64,000 bases of DNA from Janthinobacterium sp. TND4EL3. Its GTDB lineage: Bacteria; Pseudomonadota; Gammaproteobacteria; Burkholderiales; Burkholderiaceae_D. Below the pieces are notes generated by a model. It saw only the letters and a list, made by a program, of their open reading frames with translations. It made no database searches and had not been told where the DNA came from. Location of the stretch: positions 1-64,000 of the forward strand of contig NZ_FTMV01000007.1 of NCBI RefSeq assembly GCF_900156175.1, read 5' to 3'. A program made the position numbers and the translations under genes. Of this stretch, positions 7,204 through 16,265 are shown in pieces (the stretch's first letter is position 1; the number at the start of each line of letters is the position of its first letter).

Positions 7204-7415
7204 GACTTTTGATAGTTTGGCATTTTTGAAGGGTAGATGCGATATTACAGTTCACTCTGCGTTAAAATCGATTAGAGAGCTGTAGCGGCTTTTAAATTGA
7301 AAAAGGCTAGGCAGGTGCACCCTCACACAATACGAAGGCGTGTAGGTGCCTTAAATTAAGCCTGCGAGCCTTTTAAGTATCGGCGTTAGATGTGTTTCGG
7401 AATGGGTAGGGATAT

Positions 7416-7551
7416 TTGTACGGACACTGTGAAAACAGGACTGTATTTGCTACAGCTTTGTACGATGATAATTACATAGAGAGTTTGTGCAGCAGTGGTG
7501 GGCAGCTACTACGTTGTACGATGACGAGAGACATAGCTTGGTAGTTGTACG
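7416..7551. repeat. Four dispersed direct repeats of TTGTACG
   Basis: Exact TTGTACG at 7416-7422, 7458-7464, 7514-7520 and 7545-7551, all in the same orientation. The second and third extend to TTGTACGATGA. CTACTACG also occurs twice, before the third copy and shortly after the fourth. These look like protein-binding iterons. Confidence 0.65.
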
Positions 7552-7572
7552 GTATCGAAGAAAACTACTACG

Positions 7573-7707
7573 CACCACACTCCCGAAAGGGAGGTAAATT
7601 AGCATATATAACATATGTTATATATTTGTTAATATAATTAGTAATATAAATTAGTAATATAACATATGTTATATACTTAGTATCTCTCCCTCTTCGGGAG
7701 TAGATGT
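7573..7707. repeat. Inverted repeat block with two ACATATGT palindromes
   Basis: A perfect 22-bp palindrome is centred at 7614/7615 (7604-7625) and a perfect 18-bp palindrome at 7665/7666 (7657-7674), both around ATAACATATGTTAT. They are flanked on the outside by a CTCCCGAAAGGGAG hairpin on the left and CTCCCTCTTCGGGAG on the right, which are near-inverted copies of each other. The whole block is therefore an imperfect inverted repeat of roughly 45 bp per arm. Confidence 0.8.
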
Positions 7708-7718
7708 GTTTTTCTTTA

Positions 7719-7770
7719 TATATAACTTAAGTATATAGCTTATTTATATAGCTTATTTATATAACTTATT
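7719..7770. repeat. Four tandem 13-bp AT-rich repeats
   Basis: Units at 7719-7731, 7732-7744, 7745-7757 and 7758-7770. The two middle units are identical (TATATAGCTTATT), the fourth differs at one base and the first at three positions. A decayed fifth unit follows. Tandem AT-rich 13-mers resemble DNA-unwinding elements of replication origins. Confidence 0.8.
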
Positions 7771-8064
7771 TATACTGCTTACTGCTTTTAACGGCATTGT
7801 ACTCGATGCCGTGAATTTTGTCAATAGACACATAGTACACTTTTAGAATATTTGCAAGGAAAATCGTAAAATATTCTCATTATGTCATGCAAAAGATAGT
7901 AAATATCTCCTCTAGCCTTTGCTCCCTATGTCGCAAGCATGAATTTGCAATTTATGCAACTAATTCGCCAGCGCCTAAGCTTACGTGCTTAGTAAAGTCC
8001 TCAACTTTCTATGCCTGCTGCTTAGGAAGCTGGATCGTGTAGGTGTGAAGTCGAGGCTAAGGTG

Positions 8065-9762
8065 CTAATTGGTGTTACGGGAATCTCCGTAGTCACCTTC
8101 ACTTGCATAGTCGTCCTCTTCGTAGTTGGGATCAGGATCAAAGGATGGAGAAAAATTACCTTCTTGGTCCCACACGGCATTGCTGGTGGCCGGAGTCGCT
8201 GGGAAGAACGTGATGCCGGGTTCCTTGCTATCGAAGATGTCCAGTATCTTCGCCTTGTCTTGCTCCACACTGTAATGACTAGCTCCACCATCAATCTTGA
8301 CAATGATGTTCAATCGTTTCAAAAGCTCGTTAGACTTTTGACGTAAGTCTCTATTAGTCAGGTCGAATGCAGCGAAGAATGCGGCCTTGTCATCTATTGT
8401 GTCAGCGGCCAGTGACAGTTTGAGGGAGGCTATCTCCTCTTTGAGATTGTCAATCTTGCCTTCCTGCTTATTTAATTCTTTTGCTAACGTCAGGCTGTAC
8501 GCCTCTTCTAAACCTTCCGCCATCTTGGCTAGTTTGCCTTCCTCAGTCATCAGCTTTCCTTGCGCAGCCTCAAGGTTGCTTGCTTGTATTGCAGCCTTGT
8601 CCTCAAAAAGAGACTTGTCTCCCACCTTAGCCAGTATTTCCCGGTAGATCAGTTCTGTCTTTTCAATCCTGATTGCTTTTGCCTTGCAGCCAGCACGCTT
8701 GCCAGAGCAAGTTAGATATGTGTAAACAGGAGGGGGTTTTTTCTCTCCCGCACTGTATATACGTCCCACCTCTGGCAACTTACCTTTCGTGATGCTGTAC
8801 ATTGATTCGCCACATGCAGCACACTTGCCAATGCCAGCCCAAACGTTAAAATCTCTAGTGGTCTTCTTCAGGCCATGAATGCGGCGGCTTGTGTTCTTTG
8901 CCGCTGCCTCGTTGAAAGTGGCTTCGTCGATTACTGCTGGGAAGTAACCAATGACGGGAGGATGGCCAGTTGTTTTGCGCATAGTGCGGGGCTGGTATTC
9001 ACCAAGCACGGCACGGCTTTTAAGGATACGGCTGATTTGTGTTGTCCCCCATAAGCCACCTTTGAAGGCCAGTGTGTTTTCTGCGTTCAGAATGGCAGCT
9101 ATGGACGTCCGTCCACGTCCGTCTATTGACAGCTGGAAGATGCGTTGCACGATAGCAGCGCGTTCTGGGATAGCTCTGTAGTACGCATTGATGCCGTGGG
9201 CCGTGTCCTCTTTGACGTACTCTAGCCATTGTGGGGCATTATTTCCCATTGGCAGCAGTTCGGCAGCGGCAGCTTCCTTTTTCCTCTTCCAAGCACTGCT
9301 GAGCAGGGTCGATTTACGTTTTGACTCCTCGTTTGCACGTCCCATTGAAACTAGGATTGGCATCAGGGGGACCCAATCGTCGAGCAAGCTGGCGCTGCTG
9401 TATTCCTTCCCGTCTTTCAGTGTAACCACTGTCACGCCACCTTTTATTATGGATTGGAAGACGGCGAGTGCTTCCATCACGGGTAGGCGTGAGAGGCGGT
9501 CGATGTCTTCAATGAGCAGGAATGAGCCGACAGGCACGGTACCATCTTCAACCGCCTTGACGAACTTACCTAATGCTCCGTCAGTGATGTTCTTACCTGT
9601 GAAGCCTGATTTACCGAGGTCTCGCATGTCTAGCTCGGTGTCTAGCGTTAAGCCTTTGCGTGCTGCGTACTCGGCAGCTGTTGTGTCCTGGCGCTCAAGG
9701 CTTCCACCGTGCCTCTGGCTTGAGTGACTGAAGCGTATATATGAGTAGGCGAGATTTGTCAT
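8065..9762 (-). CDS. Large serine recombinase (site-specific integrase)
   Basis: A 565-aa serine integrase. The catalytic domain starts MTNLAYSYIRFSHSSQ with nucleophile Ser12 and Arg10, and contains LIEDIDRLSRLP. The recombinase domain follows (about 180-300). The zinc beta-ribbon shows CAAC near 325 and C-x6-C further on, and a Glu/Lys-rich coiled coil covers about 390-460. The C-terminus is acidic. It lies at one end of the element, next to the attachment core, which is typical. The ATG at 9762 overlaps the stop codon of the truncated comM frame (ATGA), and no ribosome site of its own is apparent, so expression in the integrated state may depend on comM transcription and translation. Confidence 0.95.
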   Translation of the reverse strand: MTNLAYSYIRFSHSSQRHGGSLERQDTTAAEYAARKGLTLDTELDMRDLGKSGFTGKNITDGALGKFVKAVEDGTVPVGSFLLIEDIDRLSRLPVMEALAVFQSIIKGGVTVVTLKDGKEYSSASLLDDWVPLMPILVSMGRANEESKRKSTLLSSAWKRKKEAAAAELLPMGNNAPQWLEYVKEDTAHGINAYYRAIPERAAIVQRIFQLSIDGRGRTSIAAILNAENTLAFKGGLWGTTQISRILKSRAVLGEYQPRTMRKTTGHPPVIGYFPAVIDEATFNEAAAKNTSRRIHGLKKTTRDFNVWAGIGKCAACGESMYSITKGKLPEVGRIYSAGEKKPPPVYTYLTCSGKRAGCKAKAIRIEKTELIYREILAKVGDKSLFEDKAAIQASNLEAAQGKLMTEEGKLAKMAEGLEEAYSLTLAKELNKQEGKIDNLKEEIASLKLSLAADTIDDKAAFFAAFDLTNRDLRQKSNELLKRLNIIVKIDGGASHYSVEQDKAKILDIFDSKEPGITFFPATPATSNAVWDQEGNFSPSFDPDPNYEEDDYASEGDYGDSRNTN

Positions 9763-9893
9763 ACACAGATTTTAGTGTATATCGGCCCAGCAATGGTAAA
9801 AGAAGGCAAGCCATTGGCGAGGTGGACTTCGACGCTCACCTCGGGCGCCTCCATGCCGGCCAGGGCGCGGCTTTTCAAGACTGCCAGGCTCAT
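9759..9893 (-). pseudogene. comM: comM/yifB, 5' portion fused to element sequence
   Basis: The original comM start. ATG at 9893 has GGGAG 6 bp upstream, and the product begins MSLAVLKSRALAGMEAPEVS, the family N-terminus. The first 34 codons are native. After the junction the frame reads ten element-derived residues (AGPIYTKICV) and stops at TGA 9761-9759, overlapping the integrase ATG. The 44-aa product cannot be a helicase. A longer open frame from 9971 has no family similarity in its first 26 residues. Confidence 0.9.
9791..9803. other. Right attachment-site core
   Basis: CAATGGTAAAAGA, identical to 3012-3024. On the element side are GCCCA (9785-9789) and TTTTAGTGTA (9770-9779), inverted matches to TGGGC and TACACTAAAA at the other end. 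Confidence 0.88.
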
Positions 9894-10004
9894 CAGACTC
9901 CCCTGCACCGCGGGCGCGGGCAAGATCAGTCTAGCAATGGCAAGAGAATGAGGCTTGATGTGCGCCAGCAAGGCTGCCGATTGCAGCGCCTTGCCTGCGC
10001 TGCA

Positions 10005-10253
10005 TTACGCCTTCGGGGCGTTCAGGCGTGCTTCCAGTTCGATCAGGCGTAATTCCAGTGCATCGAGCTTGGCACGCGTCTTGGCCAGCACTTGTGCCTG
10101 GATATCGAATTCTTCGCGCGTGACCAGATCCAGGCGGGCGAAACCCTGGGTCATCATCGATTTCACATTCTTCTCGATATCCTTGGCCGGCGAGTTCTCG
10201 ATGGCTTGGTGGATCTTGCCTTGCAAGTCGTTAAAGAAGGTATTCATGTCCAT
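10005..10253 (-). CDS. ubiK: Ubiquinone biosynthesis accessory factor UbiK (YqiC/BMFP family)
   Basis: An 82-aa coiled-coil protein that begins MDMNTFFNDLQGKIHQAIE and ends in a long helix (LAKTRAKLDALELRLIELEARL). This is the BMFP pattern of UbiK/YqiC, which assists aerobic ubiquinone synthesis by binding UbiJ. The ATG at 10253 has AAAGGA 8 bp upstream; the ATG two codons later is an alternative. It lies directly upstream of comM on the same strand, an arrangement also seen in other betaproteobacteria. The next gene on the other side is divergent. Confidence 0.9.
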   Translation of the reverse strand: MDMNTFFNDLQGKIHQAIENSPAKDIEKNVKSMMTQGFARLDLVTREEFDIQAQVLAKTRAKLDALELRLIELEARLNAPKA

Positions 10254-10284
10254 GTTCAGTCCTTTTATGGTGCGGCATGTGCAT

Positions 10285-10301
10285 CGCACCATTGCGGTGC
10301 A
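10285..10301. promoter_or_regulatory. Putative NtrC-binding site
   Basis: CGCACC-ATTGC-GGTGCA is one base away from the consensus dyad TGCACC-N5-GGTGCA. It lies about 125 bp upstream of the sigma-54 promoter of the porin–glnK–amtB unit, a usual enhancer distance. A second imperfect dyad (TGCACC…GGTGGCA) is at about 10411-10426. Confidence 0.7.
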
Positions 10302-10425
10302 CAGCGGTGTTAATCTGGTGCGAAAATAGATAAATCCACAACGCCTCAGCAGCGTATTCCCGCGTGCCCAGCGGCTTGCAGGGTATGTATGGACGGAAAT
10401 GCACCTGTCAAGGTGGCAATATAGC

Positions 10426-10441
10426 TGGCACGTATTCTGCT
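10426..10441 (+). promoter_or_regulatory. Sigma-54 promoter of the porin–glnK–amtB unit
   Basis: TGGCAC-GTATT-CTGCT matches the -24/-12 consensus TGGCAC-N5-TTGCW except one base. It is about 80 bp upstream of the porin start. glnK–amtB operons are classic NtrC/sigma-54 targets under nitrogen limitation. Confidence 0.8.
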
Positions 10442-10523
10442 AAAGAAGTTATGAACGCTTTGTGATCTCCAGCCAAGATTTTAAACCTCAACCGCTTTAA
10501 AAGTTCAATAAAAGGGAATCGCC

Positions 10524-11647
<1,124 letters not shown>

Positions 11648-11658
11648 GGGGAATATTG

Positions 11659-13197
11659 ATGCGTAAAAATATAACAAAATTGCTCGCCGGGATAGCCTGC
11701 CTGTGTGCGTTTGGCGTCGCCACGCCGAGCTTTGCCGACGCCCCCGTCAAGACGGAAGCGGCCACGACATCGGCCGTTGCCGCCCCCGCCGTGACGCCCG
11801 TGCCTGACGCAACGGCACCGGCTGCCGCCGCCCCGGCCCCGGCCGCTGCCGCGCCAGCCGCCGCGCCCGTCGCCAACAAGGGCGACACCAGCTTCATGAT
11901 GATTTCCACCTTGCTGGTGATCTTGATGACCATCCCCGGCCTGGCCTTGTTCTACGGCGGCCTGGTGCGTTCCAAGAACATGCTGTCGGTGCTGATGCAG
12001 GTGTTCATGGTGTTCGCGCTGGTCATCGTGCTGTGGTGTATCTATGGCTACTCGATTGCCTTCACGGAAAAAACCGCGTTCTTCGGTGGCTTCGACCGCC
12101 TGTTCCTGAATGGTATCTGGGATCCGGCCAAGGGCACGTTTGCCGCCGCCGCCACCTTCAGCAAGGGCGTCGTCATTCCCGAGTTCGTCTTCGTGGCGTT
12201 CCAGGGCACGTTTGCCGCCATCACCTGTGCGCTGATTGTCGGCGCGTTTGCCGAGCGCGCCAAGTTTTCCGCCGTGCTGGCCTTCGTCGTACTGTGGTTC
12301 ACGTTCGCCTACCTGCCGGCCGCCCACATGGTGTGGTTCTGGACCGGTCCTGACCTGATCACCAACGCCGCCACCTCGGCCAGCGAAGCCTTGAAAGCGG
12401 GCTGGATCTGGCAAAAAGGCGCGCTGGACTTCGCCGGCGGCACCGTGGTGCACATCAACGCCGCTGTCGCCGGCCTGGTGGGCGCCATCATGATTGGCAA
12501 ACGCGTCGGTTATGGCCGTGAATCGATGGCACCGCACTCGCTGACGATGACCATGATCGGCGCTTCGCTGCTGTGGGTGGGCTGGTTCGGTTTCAACGCC
12601 GGTTCCTCGCTGGAAGCGGGCGACGTGGCGGCATTGGCTTTCGTCAACACCTTGCTGGCAACGGCCGCCGCCACCCTGTCGTGGGTATTTGGCGAATGGA
12701 TCACCAAGGGCAAGCCATCCATGCTGGGCGGCGCCTCGGGCGCAGTGGCCGGTCTGGTGGCGATCACCCCGGCCGCCGGCTTTGTCGGTCCGATGGGCGG
12801 CCTGGTGATGGGCTTGCTGGCCGGTATCATCTGCCTGTGGGGCGTGAACGGCCTGAAACGCCTGATCGGCGCCGACGATTCGCTCGACGTCTTCGGCGTG
12901 CATGGCGTGGGCGGTATCCTGGGCGCCTTGCTGACGGGCGTGTTTGCTGCACCACAATTGGGCGGCCAGGGCATCTTCGACTATGTCACCAACAAGATGT
13001 CGGCTGATCCGTATTCGATCAGTCATCAGGTGTGGGTGCAGGCACAAGCGGTTGGCACCACCATCCTGTGGTCGGCCCTGGTTTCCGTCGTCGCCTATAA
13101 ACTGGTCGACATCGTCATCGGCTTGCGCGTACCGGAAGAAGAGGAGCGTGAAGGCCTCGACATCACCAGTCATGGCGAGCAAGCGTACCATGGCTAA
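11659..13197 (+). CDS. amtB: Ammonium transporter AmtB
   Basis: About 512 aa. A signal peptide and a long Ala/Pro-rich segment (about residues 25-70) precede the eleven-helix ammonium channel. Recognisable parts are FYGGLVRSKNMLS, the Phe-gate and Trp-rich pore region (HMVWFWTGPD), GGTVVHINAAVAGLVGA with one pore His, and DVFGVHGVGGILGALLTG with the second. The C-terminal cytoplasmic tail (YKLVDIVIGLRVPEEEEREG) is the GlnK-regulated type. The ATG at 11659 follows AAGGGG; the TTG one codon before is less likely. It closes the nitrogen-limitation unit. Confidence 0.97.
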   Translation: MRKNITKLLAGIACLCAFGVATPSFADAPVKTEAATTSAVAAPAVTPVPDATAPAAAAPAPAAAAPAAAPVANKGDTSFMMISTLLVILMTIPGLALFYGGLVRSKNMLSVLMQVFMVFALVIVLWCIYGYSIAFTEKTAFFGGFDRLFLNGIWDPAKGTFAAAATFSKGVVIPEFVFVAFQGTFAAITCALIVGAFAERAKFSAVLAFVVLWFTFAYLPAAHMVWFWTGPDLITNAATSASEALKAGWIWQKGALDFAGGTVVHINAAVAGLVGAIMIGKRVGYGRESMAPHSLTMTMIGASLLWVGWFGFNAGSSLEAGDVAALAFVNTLLATAAATLSWVFGEWITKGKPSMLGGASGAVAGLVAITPAAGFVGPMGGLVMGLLAGIICLWGVNGLKRLIGADDSLDVFGVHGVGGILGALLTGVFAAPQLGGQGIFDYVTNKMSADPYSISHQVWVQAQAVGTTILWSALVSVVAYKLVDIVIGLRVPEEEEREGLDITSHGEQAYHG

Positions 13198-13246
13198 ATA
13201 ACAAGGATCTGGCATGCCAGCGCCCCGTCGCGGCATGTCCGGCTGG

Positions 13247-13277
13247 AAAAGGCGCCTCATTGAGGTGCCTTTTTTTC
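13247..13277 (+). terminator. Terminator after amtB
   Basis: AAAAGGCGCCTCA pairs with TGAGGTGCCTTTT with one G-U pair and runs into a seven-T tract. It lies about 50 bp after the amtB stop codon. Confidence 0.9.
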
Positions 13278-13401
13278 GTTGTGGGAATGGAAAAGGTCTT
13301 TAAAACAAGGCTTTTGCCCCGATTTGGGGTACTTACACGGTAATATAGTCGGCAGTTCTGTGTGCTTTTTTGAATACTGCACATAATTTAAGGATGTAAC
13401 T

Positions 13402-14700
13402 ATGGTTCCCCATCTCGTCACGGCCCTGACCGGACCGCTGCTCGACCTCGAAAAAAAGATTCTGGCCGCGACGCCGGCCATTGAGCGCTGGTTTCGCATG
13501 GAGTGGCAAGAGCACACGCCGCCCTTCTATTGCTCGGTAGACTTGCGTAACGCCGGCTACAAGCTGGCCCCTGTCGATACCAATCTGTTCCCCGGCGGCT
13601 TTCATAACCTGGCCACGGAAATGCTGCCCCTGTCCGTGCAAGCGGCCATGGCTGCCATCGACAAGTATTGCCCGGACGCCCGCAACCTGCTGATCGTGCC
13701 CGAATTGCACAACACCACGCCGCAGTACCTGCAGAACGTGGCGCGCCTGATGCAGATTTTCCGCCAGACGGGACTGCACGTGCGCTTCGGTTCGTGGTCG
13801 CCCGACATCACCCAGCCGACACCGTTGGCATTGCCAGATGGCAATATGCTCGTCATCGAACCCCTCGTGCGCCTGAACAATGGCCGCCGCCTGGGATTGA
13901 AGGATTTCGACCCATGCACGATCTTGCTGAATAACGATTTGTCGGACGGTATCCCCGACATCTTGCAAAATATTCATGAGCAAAGCCTGTTGCCGCCCTT
14001 GCACGCAGGCTGGGCCTTGCGCCGCAAGAGCAACCACTACGCGGCGTACGATGAAGTGGTGAAAAAATTCGGCAAGATGATCGATGTCGACCCGTGGATG
14101 CTCAATCCCTTCCACGCCAAGTGCAGCGACGTCAATTTCCAGGAAGGCGAGGGCGAAGACGCGCTGGCCGCCAGCGTCGACGTGCTGCTGGCCAAGATCC
14201 GCAAGAAATACAAGGAATACGGCATCAAGGAAAAGCCGTTCGTCATCGTCAAGCCCGACGCGGGTACGTATGGCACGGGCATCATGACGGTGCGCGACGC
14301 CAGCGAAGTGCGCGACCTGTCGCGCAAGCAGCGCGACAAGATGTCCATCGTCAAGGATGGCAAGGTCGTCACCGACGTCATCATCCAGGAAGGCGTGCCC
14401 ACGTTTGAAAGCATCAAGGATGCCGTGGCCGAGCCCGTCGTCTACATGATCGACCGCTATGTGGTGGGCGGTTTTTACCGCGTGCACGCAGAGAAGGGCG
14501 TGGACCAGAACCTGAACGCGCCCGGCTCGCAGTACGTGCCGCTGGCGTTTGCCCAGCAGCATGCCGTGCCGGACTTGAAGGCCAAGCCGGGCACGGCCGC
14601 GCCGAACCGCTTCTATGTGTACGGCGTGGTGGCGCGACTGGCCTTGCTGGCCGCGTCGCTGGAAATGGAGCGCACGGACCCGAATCCCGAGGTGTATTGA
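13402..14700 (+). CDS. gshA: Glutamate–cysteine ligase
   Basis: A 432-aa enzyme that joins glutamate and cysteine, the first step of glutathione synthesis. It belongs to the roughly 430-aa proteobacterial GshA family that differs from the E. coli type. Visible landmarks are YCSVDLRNAGYKLAPVDTNL FPGGF near the N-terminus, LRRKSNHY and the ATP-grasp-like stretch KPFVIVKPDAGTYGTGIMTV. gshB follows after 97 bp on the same strand, which supports the assignment. Confidence 0.93.
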   Translation: MVPHLVTALTGPLLDLEKKILAATPAIERWFRMEWQEHTPPFYCSVDLRNAGYKLAPVDTNLFPGGFHNLATEMLPLSVQAAMAAIDKYCPDARNLLIVPELHNTTPQYLQNVARLMQIFRQTGLHVRFGSWSPDITQPTPLALPDGNMLVIEPLVRLNNGRRLGLKDFDPCTILLNNDLSDGIPDILQNIHEQSLLPPLHAGWALRRKSNHYAAYDEVVKKFGKMIDVDPWMLNPFHAKCSDVNFQEGEGEDALAASVDVLLAKIRKKYKEYGIKEKPFVIVKPDAGTYGTGIMTVRDASEVRDLSRKQRDKMSIVKDGKVVTDVIIQEGVPTFESIKDAVAEPVVYMIDRYVVGGFYRVHAEKGVDQNLNAPGSQYVPLAFAQQHAVPDLKAKPGTAAPNRFYVYGVVARLALLAASLEMERTDPNPEVY

Positions 14701-14797
14701 TCTCTCCCTGCCGTTTGCCGGGCGCGGTGACTACTGTGCCTGGCGATCTCGGCTAGAATCAAGCATTCCTTATCCAGGCTCCCCGATTGGACGCACC

Positions 14798-15754
14798 ATG
14801 AAAATTGCATTCCTTGCCGACCCGCTGGCAGGCTTCAAGACTTACAAAGATTCCACCTTCGCCATGATGCGCGAGGCGGCCAAACGCGGCCACGCCGTCT
14901 ACGCCTTCGAACAGAAGGACATGGCGCTGGAAGAAGGCATCGTCACGGCACGGGTAAAACACATCGAGCTGACCGGCGACGAACACGACTGGTACAAGGT
15001 CGTCTCCACCGAGGAAGTGCGCCTGTCAACCCTGGACGCCATCATCGAACGCAAGGACCCGCCGTTCGACATGGAATACGTGTACGGCACGTATTTGCTG
15101 GAACTGGCGGAAAAACAGGGCGCCCGCGTCTTCAACAAGCCGTCCGCCATCCGCGACAACAATGAAAAACTGGCCATTGCCCAGTTTTCGGAATTCACTT
15201 CGCCGACCCTGGTGACGTCGGATGAAGCGCGCCTGCGCGCCTTCCACGCCAAACACCAGGACGTCATCTTCAAGCCGCTCGACGGCATGGGCGGCACGGG
15301 CATCTTCCGCGTCAAGGCCGATGGCCTGAACCTGGGCGCCATCATCGAGACGCTGACGGATAACGGCGCGCAGACCATCATGGCGCAGCGCTTCATCGCC
15401 GACATCGTCAAGGGCGACAAGCGCATTCTCGTCATCGGCGGCAAGCCGGTGCCGTTTTCGCTGGCGCGCATCCCGCAGGCGGGCGAAGTGCGGGGCAACC
15501 TGGCGGCCGGCGGCACGGGCGTGGCGCAGCCCTTGACGGCGCGCGACCGGGAAATCGCCGAGAAGCTCGGTCCCATCCTGGCCGCGCGTGGCCTGATGCT
15601 GGTAGGATTGGACGTGATCGGCGACTATCTGACGGAAGTCAATGTCACCAGCCCGACCTGCTTCCAGGAAATCATGCAGCAGACGGGGTTTGATGTGGCC
15701 GCCATGTTCATCGAGGCGGTCGAACACGGTGTTGCGTCCACGCAGCAGCGATAA
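14798..15754 (+). CDS. gshB: Glutathione synthase
   Basis: A 318-aa ATP-grasp enzyme that adds glycine to gamma-glutamylcysteine. It starts MKIAFLADPLAGFKTYKDST, typical of GshB, and shows the ATP-grasp signatures DVIFKPLDGMGGTGIF, RILVIGGKPVPFSLARIP and the metal-site strand YLTEVNVTSPT. The ATG at 14798 is the family start, and upstream in-frame residues overlap the end of gshA in another frame. The PTS IIA gene begins 8 bp downstream, so these genes are probably co-transcribed. Confidence 0.96.
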   Translation: MKIAFLADPLAGFKTYKDSTFAMMREAAKRGHAVYAFEQKDMALEEGIVTARVKHIELTGDEHDWYKVVSTEEVRLSTLDAIIERKDPPFDMEYVYGTYLLELAEKQGARVFNKPSAIRDNNEKLAIAQFSEFTSPTLVTSDEARLRAFHAKHQDVIFKPLDGMGGTGIFRVKADGLNLGAIIETLTDNGAQTIMAQRFIADIVKGDKRILVIGGKPVPFSLARIPQAGEVRGNLAAGGTGVAQPLTARDREIAEKLGPILAARGLMLVGLDVIGDYLTEVNVTSPTCFQEIMQQTGFDVAAMFIEAVEHGVASTQQR

Positions 15755-15762
15755 CAGGCGAA

Positions 15763-16173
15763 ATGACCATGGTAGGGATATTGCTCATGACACACGCACC
15801 GCTGGGACAGGCGTTCATCGCCGCCTGCGCGCATGTGTTTCGCGGGCCAACGGAACGTTTTGAAGCCATCGACGTCGTCGCCGACCAGGACCTGGCGGAA
15901 GTGCAGAAGCTGGCATCGGAAGCCATCTGCCGCCTCGACGACGGCTCCGGCGTCCTGGTGATTACCGACGTGAAGGGCGGCACGCCGTCGAACTGCTGCA
16001 ACAAGCTGGCCGATGCGGGGCGCGTGGAAGTCATCGCCGGCATCAGCCTGCCGATGCTGCTGCGCGCCATCACGTATCGCCGCGACACGCTCGACGTGGT
16101 GGTGGAGATGGCGCTGGCCGGTGCGCAAAGCGGCGCCGTTCGCGTCGATAACCGCATTCGCGTGGGCGAATAG
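15763..16173 (+). CDS. PTS EIIA component, mannose-type
   Basis: A 136-aa EIIA-Man domain with the phosphorylatable His11 in LLMTHAPLGQAF and the conserved KGGTPSNCCNKL and GISLPMLLRAI segments. No EIIB or EIIC sugar permease is encoded nearby. HPr and EI follow, so this is the regulatory PTS common in Burkholderiales, which signals carbon state instead of importing a sugar. It could modulate a kinase or regulator; the target cannot be seen here. Confidence 0.92.
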   Translation: MTMVGILLMTHAPLGQAFIAACAHVFRGPTERFEAIDVVADQDLAEVQKLASEAICRLDDGSGVLVITDVKGGTPSNCCNKLADAGRVEVIAGISLPMLLRAITYRRDTLDVVVEMALAGAQSGAVRVDNRIRVGE

Positions 16174-16185
16174 GGAAGTGCATGG

Positions 16186-16211
16186 CCGCCGCCTTGAAGG
16201 CGGCGGGTTTT
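16186..16211 (+). terminator. Hairpin between EIIA and HPr genes, possible attenuator
   Basis: CCGCCGCC (16186-16193) pairs with GGCGGCGG (16199-16206) around TTGAA and is followed by GTTTTAT. The T-tract is short, so it may terminate only part of the transcripts and set the ratio of upstream to downstream gene products. Confidence 0.6.
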
Positions 16212-16265
16212 ATAGGCCAAGATTGTCATCAGCGTAGTGCATTCAGGGATAGAGACCATACAAAA

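Larger units (their letters stand above)
7204..8064. other. AT-rich non-coding block with iterated repeats
   Basis: About 860 bp with no gene I can support. It contains four copies of TTGTACG, two long palindromes around ACATATGT flanked by inverted CTCCCGAA hairpins, and a 13-bp tandem array. The combination resembles an origin-like or partition-like site, or a complex regulatory region. No Rep or Par gene is present in the element. Confidence 0.65.
3012..9803. mobile_element. Serine-integrase integrative element inserted in comM, carrying a retron-like cassette
   Basis: The element is 6,779 bp from repeat to repeat. CAATGGTAAAAGA occurs at 3012-3024 and 9791-9803. Fusing the outer flanks rebuilds the comM frame exactly (…LPSFTI-VGLPDTEV…). 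Fusing the inner ends creates a symmetric attP. From left to right it holds a small serine recombinase, a structured non-coding region, a small membrane protein, a reverse transcriptase, a cold-shock protein, an XRE regulator, a zinc-ribbon membrane protein, an AT-rich repeat block and the large serine integrase. Its base composition is clearly more AT-rich than the flanks, which indicates horizontal origin. No conjugation, phage structural or replication gene was recognised, so it may be a small genomic island. Confidence 0.92.

Noticed and set aside
7416-7770. CRISPR array
   Set aside because: The repeats are 7 and 13 bp, are tandem or irregularly spaced, and have no spacer-sized units or cas genes.
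7204-8064. Plasmid-type replication origin as a firm call
   Set aside because: The repeats look origin-like, but no Rep gene is present, so I list it only as a candidate.
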